Shown piece by piece: positions 27,894-37,040 of a DNA stretch of 64,000 bases. The notes beneath the pieces were generated by a model, which was given only the letters and a program-made list of their open reading frames with translations, did no database searches and was not told where the DNA came from. Position numbers and translations under genes: made by a program. Position 1 is the first letter of the stretch; each line of letters begins with the position of its first letter. Location: contig CAYMWA010000004.1 in NCBI GenBank assembly GCA_964393795.1, positions 1 to 64,000 on the forward strand, in the 5' to 3' direction. Source of the DNA: Chryseosolibacter sp964393795 (lineage in GTDB: Bacteria > Bacteroidota > Bacteroidia > Cytophagales > Cyclobacteriaceae).

Positions 27894-28511
27894 TCAGAAC
27901 AACAACACCATGCCCGTCACGCTGGTGGCCAATCCCAGCACGGCACCCCACATCACTTCGCGCGGATTGTGAACCCCCGTCTTCAGGCGAGCCGCCATTA
28001 TGAACCCTGCCAGCACAATGACGCCGAGGGTAGGGTAGAAAAGCGTGTTCACCTCCGTGATCTTCATCAGGGGCACCAACATGCCGATCAATCCCCAAAT
28101 GGACAGGCTGTGAATACTCACCTTGAAAAAAAACGTCGCAATTGTACCGATCACCACAAGCATATCGATCACCACCATAAACTTAAGGAAATTGTCATTG
28201 AGGTTCATGCGGCCGTGAAGGTGAAACAGGTAAGTGACAACGACATAGATCAGCGAGATAAATACAAAAGGCATCAATCGCTCCCGCCTGTCAGGCATAC
28301 CATAGGAGCGGACTGTCCGGAACATCCTGAAGATAGCCACATTGATCATCGGGACAGCACAGGTCACCAGGAAAATAAAGATAATGAACTTCGTATGCAA
28401 TGCTACACTCACCGGCTCAAGGGAGGTGGGAAGCACGCGGGACAGGAACCAGAAAAAATAGGTCGGTATAAACAGCGGATGAAAGACGACCGAAAGAACA
28501 CGTGCCCACAT
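27894..28511 (-). CDS. Integral membrane protein, PAP2-related
   Basis: The 205-residue protein has about six hydrophobic segments. KVSIHSLSIWG near residue 125 and GVHNPREVMWGAVLG near 182 resemble the second and third motifs of PAP2 phosphatases, but the first (KxxxxxxRP) is not recognisable, so a membrane phosphatase-like protein of unproven activity is the best description. It starts two bases after the rpoN stop and is probably translated from the same transcript. The family is widespread in Bacteroidota, where it often follows rpoN (recalled, not checked). Confidence 0.72.
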   Translation of the reverse strand: MWARVLSVVFHPLFIPTYFFWFLSRVLPTSLEPVSVALHTKFIIFIFLVTCAVPMINVAIFRMFRTVRSYGMPDRRERLMPFVFISLIYVVVTYLFHLHGRMNLNDNFLKFMVVIDMLVVIGTIATFFFKVSIHSLSIWGLIGMLVPLMKITEVNTLFYPTLGVIVLAGFIMAARLKTGVHNPREVMWGAVLGLATSVTGMVLLF

Positions 28512-28513
28512 AC

Positions 28514-29959
28514 CTACAGCTCTCTGCGCAAGCGCGCTACCGGAATATTTAATTGTTCCCGGTATTTCGCCACAGTGCGACGGGCAATGTTGTATCCTTT
28601 TTCATTCAGAATCTTTTCGAGTTTGTCATCCGAATACGGTTTCTTCTTGTTCTCGCCTTCAATAATATCCTTTATGATCTGCTTGACCTCCCGACTGCTT
28701 ACCTCCTCGCCGGAATCCGTAGAGATTCCTTCCGAGAAGAAATACTTCAACGGAAAAATCCCGAAGTCCGTCTGCACGGCTTTACTACTCGCTACGCGGG
28801 AAACAGTTGAAATGTCCATGTTGATCATAGACGCGATGTCTTTCAAAATCATCGGCTTGAGCTTGGTCTCATCGCCTTCCTGAAAAAATTCATATTGAAA
28901 GTCGACGATCGCACGCATCGTGCGCAGCAACGTTTGCTGGCGTTGTTTGATAGCATCAATAAACCACTTGGCGGCGTCGAGCTTCTGCTTGACAAAACTC
29001 ACCGCCTCTTTGAGTTTCTTGTCCTTCTTGTCGCTCTTGTCATACGCTTTAAACATTTCGGTGTACGACCGGCTGATCCGCAGTTCAGGTGCATTGCGGC
29101 TGTTCAACGCCAGCTCAAGTTTGCCGTTGTTGTTGGTGAGAATAAAGTCGGGAATAATGTACTGGTTCTTCACCATAGAAGCCGTGGCACCACCACCTGG
29201 CTTGGGATTAAGTTTGATGATGAGCTCGATGGCGTCTTTTACAAAGTCCTCATCTTCCGTATCCAGTTTCTTCTGTATTTTCTGATAGTGTTTTTTGGTG
29301 AATTCGTCGAAGCACTCCGTGATGATCTTTTTGGCAACGGCCACATCAATATTGTGCCCGTTGTCCATGCGGTCGAGCTGCAACAGCAAACATTCCTGCA
29401 AGTCGCGGGCAGCAATGCCCGGCGGATCAAATGTCTGAATCTTTTTTAAGATTCGTTCGACTTCTTCCACCTCGGTTTCAATACCCTGCGAAAAGGCGAG
29501 GTCGTTCACAATCGATTCCAGATCGCGCCTGATGTAACCGTCAGTTTCAATGCTGCCCACAAGTTGTTTACCTATGGTATATTCCTTTTCATTGAGGCCC
29601 AGAAAGTCGAGCTGGTTCATCAACAACTCATGCAATGATGTCGACATCGGTATCGGCATCTCCCGGTCCTCTTCGTCGTCGCCATCGCCCTGCATTTTGT
29701 AACCACTGTAGTCATCATCCTGCAGGTAATCCTTGATATCAATCTCGTCTTCGCTGGTCGATTCGGCATGCTCCTCTTCCGCATTGACGTCTTCCTGACC
29801 ATCCTTTTCTTCGCCTTCCTCCAACGCAGGGTTGGTCTCTAACTCCTCTTCAATCCTGCTCTCGAGTTCGGCAGTCGGCACCTGCAACAGTTTGATGAAC
29901 TGTATCTGTTGGGGAGACAGCTTTTGTTGTAAGGATTGATTTAAGCCTAGTTTTTGCAT
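28514..29959 (-). CDS. rpoN: RNA polymerase sigma-54 factor
   Basis: The 481-residue protein shows all regions of sigma-54. The Gln/Leu-rich activator-interacting region I starts LNQSLQQKLSPQQIQFIKLL; an acidic linker rich in Glu/Asp spans about 50-95; the core-binding domain follows, with DPPGIAARDLQECLLLQLDR. A helix-turn-helix contains ISTVSRVASSK, and the RpoN box reads ARRTVAKYRE near residue 460. It directs polymerase to -24/-12 promoters with AAA+ activators. It heads a leftward operon with a PAP2-related protein and an enoyl-CoA hydratase and has a good promoter match. Confidence 0.97.
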   Translation of the reverse strand: MQKLGLNQSLQQKLSPQQIQFIKLLQVPTAELESRIEEELETNPALEEGEEKDGQEDVNAEEEHAESTSEDEIDIKDYLQDDDYSGYKMQGDGDDEEDREMPIPMSTSLHELLMNQLDFLGLNEKEYTIGKQLVGSIETDGYIRRDLESIVNDLAFSQGIETEVEEVERILKKIQTFDPPGIAARDLQECLLLQLDRMDNGHNIDVAVAKKIITECFDEFTKKHYQKIQKKLDTEDEDFVKDAIELIIKLNPKPGGGATASMVKNQYIIPDFILTNNNGKLELALNSRNAPELRISRSYTEMFKAYDKSDKKDKKLKEAVSFVKQKLDAAKWFIDAIKQRQQTLLRTMRAIVDFQYEFFQEGDETKLKPMILKDIASMINMDISTVSRVASSKAVQTDFGIFPLKYFFSEGISTDSGEEVSSREVKQIIKDIIEGENKKKPYSDDKLEKILNEKGYNIARRTVAKYREQLNIPVARLRREL

Positions 29960-29990
29960 TGTTGTTTCGACTACGAATACGTTTCCACCA

Positions 29991-29998
29991 CAAAGTTA
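29991..29998 (-). promoter_or_regulatory. Putative rpoN promoter -7 element
   Basis: On the minus strand TAACTTTG fits TAnnTTTG exactly and lies 31 bases before the rpoN ATG. TTTC, one base from TTTG, lies 18 bases further upstream as a possible -33 element. Confidence 0.45.
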
Positions 29999-30142
29999 TC
30001 AATTCGGCCGGCTTCTGAAACTTTTCCTTAAAAGTAGGGACGCCCCCGCGGATATTGGACCGCGGCTATGAAAATCCCCCGGATTTTTCGTTTTTTGCGA
30101 TCCCCTCCCGTTTGAGGGACCGGCAGTCTGTTACTAACCTCC

Positions 30143-31576
30143 ATGGAACGAATCAAGATAAACGACCTTTTGGCCACCGCCCCTGAAAACCAGGAAGTGC
30201 TGGTTCAGGGCTGGGTCAGAACTTTCAGGAACAACCAGTTCATCGCCATCAATGATGGCTCAACCATCCGCAACCTCCAGGCTGTTGTGGACTTCAAACA
30301 CCTTGACCCCGCCGTGCTAAAGCGCATTACCACCGGGGCATGTGTGTCGGTAAGGGGCAACCTCGTCCCTTCGCCCGCCAAGGGTCAGCCGGTTGAAGTG
30401 AAGGTAAGCACACTGGAGATCCTGGGCGACAGCGACCCCGAAAAGTTTCCACTGCAGCCCAAGAAACATTCGCTCGAATTTCTTAGAGAGATCGCGCACC
30501 TACGTCCGCGCACCAATACTTTCGGAGCAGTGATGCGCGTACGCCATGCGATGGCCTTTGCTGTCCACAAGTTCTTCAACGACCGGGGATTCTATTACAT
30601 CCACACGCCCATCATTACTGCCTCCGACGCAGAAGGTGCCGGCGCGATGTTCCGGGTCACGACACTTGACGCTGAAAATCCTCCGCGCGACGATCAGGGG
30701 AATGTCAACCATGCGGAAGATTTTTTCGGCCGCGATACCAATCTGACGGTATCCGGTCAACTTGAAGGCGAGGCCTATGCGTTGGCACTGGGCGACATCT
30801 ATACGTTTGGCCCGACGTTCCGCGCGGAAAACTCGAACACCACCCGTCACCTCGCAGAGTTCTGGATGATCGAACCCGAGATGGCTTTTTACGATCTTAC
30901 GCAAACCATGCGGCTGGCCCAGGCGTTCCTACAGTACCTGGTCCGTTATGCGCTCGAGCACTGCGCCGAAGACCTGGCGTTTCTCGACAAGCGCGCGCAT
31001 GAGGAAGAACAAGCAAAACCCCAACAACAACGAAGTGAACTGGGCTTGCTCGAACGCTTGAAGTTTGTATCGGAAAATGACTTCGAACAGCTGAGCTATA
31101 CGGAGGCCATTTCGATTCTGAAGGATTCAACGCCCAACAAGAAAAAGAAATTCCAGTTTGTCATTGACAAGTGGGGCGTGGACCTGCAATCAGAGCACGA
31201 ACGATACCTCGTCGAAAAGCATTTCAAAAAGCCTGTCATCCTTTATGACTATCCGGCGGAAATCAAATCGTTTTACATGCGCCAGAACGAAGACGGAAAA
31301 ACCGTCGCAGCTATGGACGTACTGTTCCCCGGCATTGGCGAAATCATTGGCGGCTCCCAACGCGAAGAGCGCTATGACCGCCTGCGCAATCGCGTCAACG
31401 AACTTCAGCTTCCTGAAAAAGACCTGTGGTGGTATCTTGAACTGCGCAAGTTCGGCTCTGCGCCGCATAGTGGCTTTGGCCTTGGCTTCGAGCGGCTGAT
31501 CCAGTTTGTGAGCGGCATGACCAACATCCGCGACGTAATTCCATTCCCGCGGTATCCCGGCAACGCCGAATTCTGA
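30143..31576 (+). CDS. asnS: Asparagine--tRNA ligase
   Basis: The 477-residue class II aminoacyl-tRNA synthetase charges tRNA-Asn. The N-terminal OB fold recognises the anticodon (VLVQGWVRTFRNNQFIAINDG). Motif 2 is in TFGPTFRAENSNTTRHLAEFWMIEPE, and motif 3 is GFGLGFERLIQF with the AsnRS ending NIRDVIPFPRYPGNAEF. The helical insertion after residue 270 (EEEQAKPQQQR) suits Bacteroidota AsnRS. Length is close to the usual 466. It is divergent from rpoN and convergent with a Usp gene. Confidence 0.97.
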   Translation: MERIKINDLLATAPENQEVLVQGWVRTFRNNQFIAINDGSTIRNLQAVVDFKHLDPAVLKRITTGACVSVRGNLVPSPAKGQPVEVKVSTLEILGDSDPEKFPLQPKKHSLEFLREIAHLRPRTNTFGAVMRVRHAMAFAVHKFFNDRGFYYIHTPIITASDAEGAGAMFRVTTLDAENPPRDDQGNVNHAEDFFGRDTNLTVSGQLEGEAYALALGDIYTFGPTFRAENSNTTRHLAEFWMIEPEMAFYDLTQTMRLAQAFLQYLVRYALEHCAEDLAFLDKRAHEEEQAKPQQQRSELGLLERLKFVSENDFEQLSYTEAISILKDSTPNKKKKFQFVIDKWGVDLQSEHERYLVEKHFKKPVILYDYPAEIKSFYMRQNEDGKTVAAMDVLFPGIGEIIGGSQREERYDRLRNRVNELQLPEKDLWWYLELRKFGSAPHSGFGLGFERLIQFVSGMTNIRDVIPFPRYPGNAEF

Positions 31577-31613
31577 CGACCGGTCGGGAGACCAGCTCCT
31601 CGCGGACCAAACA

Positions 31614-32459
31614 TTACAAACCGCGGTCGGGTTGGGTCTGTCGAAATGCGAGGAGCGGGATACGGCTGTGGAAAGCCATCTTTCTGGTCGTACTGCGATC
31701 AAATACCTTCTCGAAAAAACTGAGTTCGTGGGTAAACATCGCAAGCACATCAGCCCGGGATACCTGCACATACTGGTCGAGTGCTGAATCGAGGTCATCG
31801 TTGACCAGCACCAGTGTAATGATATCCTTATAGTCGAATTTGCGCAGCACAGCTTCGATCTCCTTTTCGACAACGTCGATTTGACCTCCCGGCGGGATGA
31901 TGTGCACGAGATGGATGGTCGATTCGAATTTCTCGATGTATCGGATCAGGATTTCCATCTCCTCCTCAAGATTGCTCAGATCGGAGGCATAGACAACATT
32001 TCGGAATCCCTTAAACTCCGCCTTCTCGGGAACGGCCAGCACCGGAACATGACTTACCTCGATGACGGAATTCGTGTTACTGCCGAGCACCGCGCGCGTC
32101 AGCCCGGTGGCGCCGCGTGTACCCATCACGATTAATCCCGAACGCAGTTTGCGTGCCTCCCTTAAAAGTGTCGACGGAAAGTAGGCTCCGCGCACTACAT
32201 GATACTTAATCGTCTTGCTGGACTTGTACTGCTCGGAAAGTGTTTTGATAAGCGTCTCCAGTTCACGCTCCGCCGACTTAAGCACGTCGCTATTGGCGGG
32301 CAACACCCGTTCCATCATCGTAAAGCGGAGGGCGCGCGTCATTGTCATGATGTGCAAAACCGTGATGTTCCCCCCAAGTGTGTTGGCGATCTTAATAGCG
32401 TACTTTAAAGCAAATTTGGATAGCGGGGAAAAATCGGTTGGAACCAGAATGTTGACCAT
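31614..32459 (-). CDS. Tandem universal stress protein
   Basis: The 281-residue protein contains two Usp folds. The first (about 1-145) starts MVNILVPTDFSPLSKFALKYA and has the nucleotide-binding pattern VMGTRGATGLTRAVLGSNTNSV, close to G-2x-G-9x-G-[ST]. The second (about 150-281) starts NVVYASDLSNLEEEME and lacks a clear ATP motif, ending with FDRSTTRKMAFHSRIPLLAF. Such proteins bind ATP or AMP and are induced by stress. A paralogue lies at 40375-41229. It is divergent from the threonine aldolase gene. Confidence 0.92.
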   Translation of the reverse strand: MVNILVPTDFSPLSKFALKYAIKIANTLGGNITVLHIMTMTRALRFTMMERVLPANSDVLKSAERELETLIKTLSEQYKSSKTIKYHVVRGAYFPSTLLREARKLRSGLIVMGTRGATGLTRAVLGSNTNSVIEVSHVPVLAVPEKAEFKGFRNVVYASDLSNLEEEMEILIRYIEKFESTIHLVHIIPPGGQIDVVEKEIEAVLRKFDYKDIITLVLVNDDLDSALDQYVQVSRADVLAMFTHELSFFEKVFDRSTTRKMAFHSRIPLLAFRQTQPDRGL

Positions 32460-32536
32460 GCAAAGGATTAATAGGCGCTCAAAGATTAAGTAACCAAAAT
32501 AGGGATTTTAATTCTCTTACCGCTAATTTTCCCGTC

Positions 32537-33571
32537 ATGAACAACAAATCTTTTGCAAGCGATAACTACTCCGGGGTACACCCGGCGGTGATGGAGGCAT
32601 TGATGAAGGCCAACACCGGACATGCTTCTTCCTATGGTGCGGACCCGCTGACGGCGGCAGCCATCGCCAGGTTCAGACAGCTCTTTGGCGCCGACGCGGA
32701 AGTGGCATTCGTCTACAACGGCACAGGTGCCAACGTACTCGGGTTGCAAACCCTTACGCGTTCATTTGAGGCGGTGCTTTGCGCCGAACTCGCCCATATT
32801 AATGTCGATGAATCAACCGCTCCGGAACACTTTCTCGGTTGCAGACTGATCACAGTGCCGGCACCCGACGGAAAACTAACCCCGCGGGCGGTCGAAGAGA
32901 AGATTCAGCGAATCGGTGATCAGCACCATCCGCAAATGCGCGTGATTTCTATTTCGCAAAGTACCGAATACGGAACGGTATATACCGTTGATGAACTGGC
33001 CGCTCTGTCCGACCTGGCGCGTCGATACAACCTGTATTTTCACATGGACGGGTCGCGCCTCGCCCACGCAGCAGTCAGTCTGGGGGTTGACTTCAAAACT
33101 TTTACAAAAGATATCGGCGTGGATGTGCTTTCCTTTGGTGGAACAAAAAACGGGATGATGTTTGGCGAGGCCGTGATCGTTTTCAATCCCGATGCCGCCA
33201 CTTATCTTAAATACTTCCGCAAGCAGGCCATGCAGCTGCACTCGAAAATGCGCTTCATCGCCGCGCAGTTCCTTGCCTTGTTGACCGATGATTTATGGAA
33301 ACAAAATGCTGAACACGCCAACCGGATGGCAGCGTTACTTGCCACCGAACTGCGGAAATCGCCCGAAGTGCGCATCACCCAGCCGGTAGATGCGAATGCG
33401 ATCTTTGCCGTCTTTCCTGAACACATTATTGCGCCGCTGCAGGAAGAGCAATTCTTTTATGTCTGGAATGAGCGCTGCCACGAAGTACGGCTGATGTGTT
33501 CCTTTGATACGACTGAAGAAGAGATTGAACGCTTTGGGAAAAAACTACGGAGCCTGCTCGCTAGCGCTTGA
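32537..33571 (+). CDS. Threonine aldolase / beta-eliminating lyase family protein
   Basis: The 344-residue PLP enzyme begins with FASDNYSGVHPAVMEAL and has the Schiff-base lysine at position 204 in SFGGTKNGMM, preceded by FHMDGSRLAHAA with the cofactor-binding Asp. This is the pattern of low-specificity L-threonine aldolases, which cleave threonine or allo-threonine to glycine and acetaldehyde; related lyases share the signature, so substrate is moderately certain. Its stop overlaps the convergent sorting-domain gene by 11 bases. Confidence 0.9.
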   Translation: MNNKSFASDNYSGVHPAVMEALMKANTGHASSYGADPLTAAAIARFRQLFGADAEVAFVYNGTGANVLGLQTLTRSFEAVLCAELAHINVDESTAPEHFLGCRLITVPAPDGKLTPRAVEEKIQRIGDQHHPQMRVISISQSTEYGTVYTVDELAALSDLARRYNLYFHMDGSRLAHAAVSLGVDFKTFTKDIGVDVLSFGGTKNGMMFGEAVIVFNPDAATYLKYFRKQAMQLHSKMRFIAAQFLALLTDDLWKQNAEHANRMAALLATELRKSPEVRITQPVDANAIFAVFPEHIIAPLQEEQFFYVWNERCHEVRLMCSFDTTEEEIERFGKKLRSLLASA

Positions 33572-33923
33572 GAAATTTATACGTGCCGCGGAATTTGGAT
33601 TTTTCGTTCTTGACCGCCAACAGGTAGTACCCCGGTGCGAGTTCTTTGACTTTGACGCGCAACACATGCTCATCGATAACTTCCGATTCGACCGGTAATT
33701 CGTTGCCAATGATATTGTGAACGGTAAGATCGACATCTGCTGCCGGGAATTGGTCGAATTGAACCTCGATAAATTCTGTGGCAGGATTGGGAAATAAATG
33801 TACCGTTTTTGAAAGGTCAAGCTCCTGGTTGGCCGGCGGATTCATATCCGGTTGGGATTGCGCCATCGTCAGCTCAGCAGCCGAGAAAAACAAAAGCACC
33901 AAAACCAACCTGAAAAAACGCAT
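33561..33923 (-). CDS. Minimal secreted protein with T9SS type A-like sorting domain
   Basis: The 120-residue protein is little more than a signal peptide (LVLVLLFFSAAELTMAQ) and a C-terminal sorting-like domain: VHLFPNPATEFIEVQF, VDLTVHNIIGNELP, LRVKVKELAPGYYLLAVKN and a basic end KFLKR. In Bacteroidota this domain sends proteins through the type IX system. Usually it ends proteins of several hundred residues; here almost no cargo precedes it (about 20 residues). It may be a small surface protein, a decayed gene or a decoy. Its stop overlaps the threonine aldolase stop region. Confidence 0.8.
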   Translation of the reverse strand: MRFFRLVLVLLFFSAAELTMAQSQPDMNPPANQELDLSKTVHLFPNPATEFIEVQFDQFPAADVDLTVHNIIGNELPVESEVIDEHVLRVKVKELAPGYYLLAVKNEKSKFRGTYKFLKR

Positions 33924-34043
33924 ATCGATATCTCCTTATTGTCTGGTATACGACAAAATTCACACCAAAGTTTCCGGCAAATCGGCCAATTTTACCCCTT
34001 AGATGCAATACAGCGGGTAAAAGTTTAAAAAACTTGTAAATAT

Positions 34044-35543
34044 TTATTTCCGCAGCGCGCTGAGAAACGCTTCTGGTAAATTCGCGATCAGGTCGGAGGC
34101 GACCATCGAATCCTCGCCCAGTTCGTTCGCCGCGAGGTCGCCCGCCTTGCCGTGTAGAAAAACACCGGCAATAGCCGCTTGCAGAGGAGAATAATTTTGT
34201 GCCAAAAGGCCGGTCACGATTCCCGTCAGTACATCGCCGGTGCCGCCAGTAGCCATCCCGGGATTTCCCGTCGAGTTAAAAAATACCTGCCCTTCGCCCG
34301 ATGCGATGGCTGTATGGGCGCCCTTTAAGACGACAACGGATTTAAGCGACGAGGCCAGCTGCCGCTGCATGTTAAGGCGTTCAAAGTCATTTTTCCATTC
34401 GCCCACCAATCGCTTGAACTCGCCGGGATGGGGTGTGAGAATGCTGCCGGCAGGAATAAGCGTCATCAAATGGCGGTTTTCAGCAAGGATATTCAACGCA
34501 TCGGCATCGAATACCATTGGCCGGCCAAAAGACTCCATCAACGTGGCCAGGCCCCGGACAGTGTCGGCATGCCGTCCCAGTCCGGGACCAACGCCCACGG
34601 TATTGTACGCCTCCAGATTCCGCGCGAGCGAAAAAACATTTTCATGATCATCCACTTCTGCCATCGCCTCAGGCACGGCGGTTTGGAGAATGGGATATCC
34701 ACATCGGGGAACGTGGACCGTCAACAACCCAACGCCTGCACGCAGGGCCGCCCGGGAGGCCAGCACTGCCGCACCCATCTTGCCAAAGCTGCCTGCAACG
34801 AGCAGGGCATGGCCGAAGGTTCCCTTGTGATCGTATTTCGAGCGCAGCTTCAGGATCCGCGTTACGTCGCGGAGACGCGTGAAAAAGTAAGGCGTCTCGC
34901 AAGCCTTGATGAACGACTTGTCAAGCCCGATGCCGACCGTCGCCCATTCACCGACGAAAGGATGGGATTCAGGGAGCATGAACGCAAGCTTCGGAAGTTG
35001 AAAGGAGACCGTATGGTGCGCTTCTACAATGGCGCCGGAAGATGGCCCGTCAGCCATGAGCCCGGAAGGGATATCTACCGCAATGCGAAGGGCCGACGAA
35101 GCGTTCATCGCGCGAATAACGTGTGCATGAATTCCAGCCACGGGACGCGAAAGCCCGGATCCGAACATGGCATCGATCAACACTTCGCAGTCACCGAAGG
35201 AGATCGTCTCATTTTCGTTGTTCAGTTCTTTGACCTCGACCTCCTTCGGAAGCCGGTCGGCGTTTGTTCTAAAATCCGTCGTGCCCGCATTTTGCCCGTT
35301 CACTATCCACACCTTGACCGGATAACTCCAGTTGTGCAGCATGCGCGCGATCGCCAACCCGTCGCCACCGTTGTTGCCCGTGCCACAAATAACGCCGGTT
35401 CTTCTTGTGATGTCCACACGCGGCGTAAACCAATCGACAAAAGCACGCGACGCCCGTTCCATCAGATCGATCGAAGCGATTGGCTCGTGCGTGATTGTGT
35501 GCGCATCGAGTTCCCTGATTTGTTTTGTATTCAAAATCCGCAT
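34044..35543 (-). CDS. nnr: Bifunctional NAD(P)H-hydrate epimerase / ADP-dependent NAD(P)H-hydrate dehydratase
   Basis: The 499-residue fusion repairs damaged NADHX and NADPHX. The N-terminal epimerase half (about 1-215) has MERASRAFVDWF, GTGNNGGDGLAIARML and DAMFGSGLSR. The C-terminal ribokinase-like dehydratase half has KGTFGHALLVAGSFGKMG, LTPHPGEFKRL and NPGMATGGTGDVLTGI. Start is taken at the ATG 35541-35543; a TTG three codons earlier lies in a heptamer repeat. It follows nuoD on the same strand, so NADH damage repair may be co-expressed with complex I subunits (inference). Confidence 0.95.
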   Translation of the reverse strand: MRILNTKQIRELDAHTITHEPIASIDLMERASRAFVDWFTPRVDITRRTGVICGTGNNGGDGLAIARMLHNWSYPVKVWIVNGQNAGTTDFRTNADRLPKEVEVKELNNENETISFGDCEVLIDAMFGSGLSRPVAGIHAHVIRAMNASSALRIAVDIPSGLMADGPSSGAIVEAHHTVSFQLPKLAFMLPESHPFVGEWATVGIGLDKSFIKACETPYFFTRLRDVTRILKLRSKYDHKGTFGHALLVAGSFGKMGAAVLASRAALRAGVGLLTVHVPRCGYPILQTAVPEAMAEVDDHENVFSLARNLEAYNTVGVGPGLGRHADTVRGLATLMESFGRPMVFDADALNILAENRHLMTLIPAGSILTPHPGEFKRLVGEWKNDFERLNMQRQLASSLKSVVVLKGAHTAIASGEGQVFFNSTGNPGMATGGTGDVLTGIVTGLLAQNYSPLQAAIAGVFLHGKAGDLAANELGEDSMVASDLIANLPEAFLSALRK

Positions 35544-35550
35544 CACTTTC

Positions 35551-35581
35551 AAGTTTTAAGTTTGAAGTTTTAAGTTTTAAG
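35551..35581. repeat. Heptamer array AAGTTTT, 4 units
   Basis: AAGTTTT, AAGTTTG, AAGTTTT, AAGTTTT and a partial fifth unit lie directly upstream of the nnr start codon. A nearly identical unit precedes nuoD at 37041-37084. Confidence 0.85.
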
Positions 35582-35616
35582 CAGAAAGCGAGTGCCTGTC
35601 GGGTTGACGCACCACA

Positions 35617-35679
35617 CTCACCACTCACCACTCACCACTCACCACTTACTACTTACTACTTACTACTTACTACTTACTA
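35617..35679. repeat. Heptamer array, 4x CTCACCA + 5x CTTACTA
   Basis: Nine perfect 7-base units occupy 63 bases in one phase: four CTCACCA then five CTTACTA, two related types in separate blocks. The last unit includes the nuoD stop codon (CTA on this strand, TAG in the gene). Blocks of identical units suggest recent slippage or unequal copying. Confidence 0.95.
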
Positions 35680-36855
35680 ACGATCGACTTCGCCCATGAC
35701 TACATCGATTGTGCCGATGATGGCGATCAGGTCGGCAATCAAAATGCCTTTCGCAATTTCAGGCAAGACCGACAGATTCACAAAAGAGCACGAGCGACAT
35801 TTACAACGGAAGGGCACATCGCTTTTGCCATCTGCGCGGAAATAGAATCCGAGTTCGCCTTTTGGCGTTTCACCGCGAATATAGAAATCTTGTGCCTTGG
35901 GGCGGATCTTCTTCGGAACGAACGCTTGCGGATCGAAGTCGCGTGTGCGCTTATGATCGGTCGTGAGGCGCTCGAGGCATTGTTCAACAATTTTCACGCT
36001 TTCGTAGATTTCCTGCATCCGCACCCAGGTGCGATCCCAGCAATCACCCACCGCACCCATCTTTCCTTCCCCGACAGGGATGTCGAAGTCAAGTTCGGGA
36101 TAGACGGAGTAGGCATCGACGCGACGCAAGTCAAAACGCAAACCCGAGGCGCGCAGCATCGGCCCGGTCACACCGCAGTTGATCGCTAAATCGAGCGGAA
36201 GCACGCCCACGTTCGCCGTGCGGTCGACAAAAATCTTGTTGTCGATCAGGATAGCTTCAAGCTCGGCAAGTTTGGGCTTAATATATTGGATAAATTCTGC
36301 GCAGCGTTTCTCGAAGCCGACGGGCAGATCGTAGAACAGTCCGCCTATCCACATATAGTTGTAGAGCATCCGCGCACCACTTGCCCACTCGAGTAGCCGC
36401 AGGATGTGTTCGCGATCGCGCATTAGCCAGAAAAAGGGCGTGAAGGCGCCCATATCCATACCATAGGTGCCGATGGCGATAAAGTGGGAGGCGATGCGGT
36501 TCATTTCAGCCATGAGCACCCGAACATACTCCACCCGCGCCGGTAGCTGTCCGGCGATGCCGAGCATGCGCTCTACGCCCATCGCATAGACGTGTTCACA
36601 GTTCATGGCCGCGACATAGTCGAGCCGGTCGACAAACGGTATCACCTGGTTGTAAGGAAGACTTTCGGCGTGTTTTTCGAAACAACGGTGCAGGTACCCG
36701 ATATGCGGGACCACATGGCGGATGACTTCACCATCGGTCAGCACTTCCAACCGCAGTACCCCGTGTGTGGATGGATGCTGCGGTCCGATGTTAATGATCA
36801 TCTCCTCCGAACGCAGGTCCTCCTCCCGAAATTTGTTCGGCTCGGATTGCTGCAA
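35677..36855 (-). CDS. nuoD: NADH-quinone oxidoreductase subunit D
   Basis: The roughly 392-residue 49-kDa-type subunit helps form the quinone site of respiratory complex I. It shows NIGPQHPSTHGVLRLEVL, FVDRLDYVAAMNCEH, WDRTWVRMQEI and the family ending IIGTIDVVMGEVDR. The N-terminus is broken by the scaffold gap. Merging the 55-base flanks extends the frame through MKRYQYDPRG-like residues to a possible TTG start at 37040; an internal ATG at 36801 is the other option. It follows nuoC after a repeat-filled spacer, and its stop codon is inside a heptamer array. Confidence 0.93.
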   Translation of the reverse strand: MQQSEPNKFREEDLRSEEMIINIGPQHPSTHGVLRLEVLTDGEVIRHVVPHIGYLHRCFEKHAESLPYNQVIPFVDRLDYVAAMNCEHVYAMGVERMLGIAGQLPARVEYVRVLMAEMNRIASHFIAIGTYGMDMGAFTPFFWLMRDREHILRLLEWASGARMLYNYMWIGGLFYDLPVGFEKRCAEFIQYIKPKLAELEAILIDNKIFVDRTANVGVLPLDLAINCGVTGPMLRASGLRFDLRRVDAYSVYPELDFDIPVGEGKMGAVGDCWDRTWVRMQEIYESVKIVEQCLERLTTDHKRTRDFDPQAFVPKKIRPKAQDFYIRGETPKGELGFYFRADGKSDVPFRCKCRSCSFVNLSVLPEIAKGILIADLIAIIGTIDVVMGEVDR

Positions 36856-36861
36856 TCCCCG

Positions 36862-36961
36862 NNNNNNNNNNNNNNNNNNNNNNNNNNNNNNNNNNNNNNN
36901 NNNNNNNNNNNNNNNNNNNNNNNNNNNNNNNNNNNNNNNNNNNNNNNNNNNNNNNNNNNNN
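36862..36961. other. 100-N scaffold gap with 55-bp duplicated flanks
   Basis: Bases 36807-36861 are identical to 36962-37016 (55 of 55). As at 17.8 kb, the contigs overlap by exactly 55 bases, and the gap artificially interrupts the 5' end of nuoD. Removing 155 bases restores the reading frame. Confidence 0.95.
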
Positions 36962-37040
36962 CCGAACGCAGGTCCTCCTCCCGAAATTTGTTCGGCTCGG
37001 ATTGCTGCAATCCCCGCGGATCGTATTGGTACCGTTTCAA

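Noticed and set aside
27768..28883. 371-codon plus-strand open frame rich in His and Gln
   Set aside because: It covers three minus-strand genes (enoyl-CoA hydratase, membrane protein, rpoN) and has no domain; it is a shadow of their codons.
34428..35573. 381-codon open frame opposite nnr
   Set aside because: The bifunctional nnr protein has clear catalytic motifs on the other strand; this frame is Arg/His-rich without motifs.
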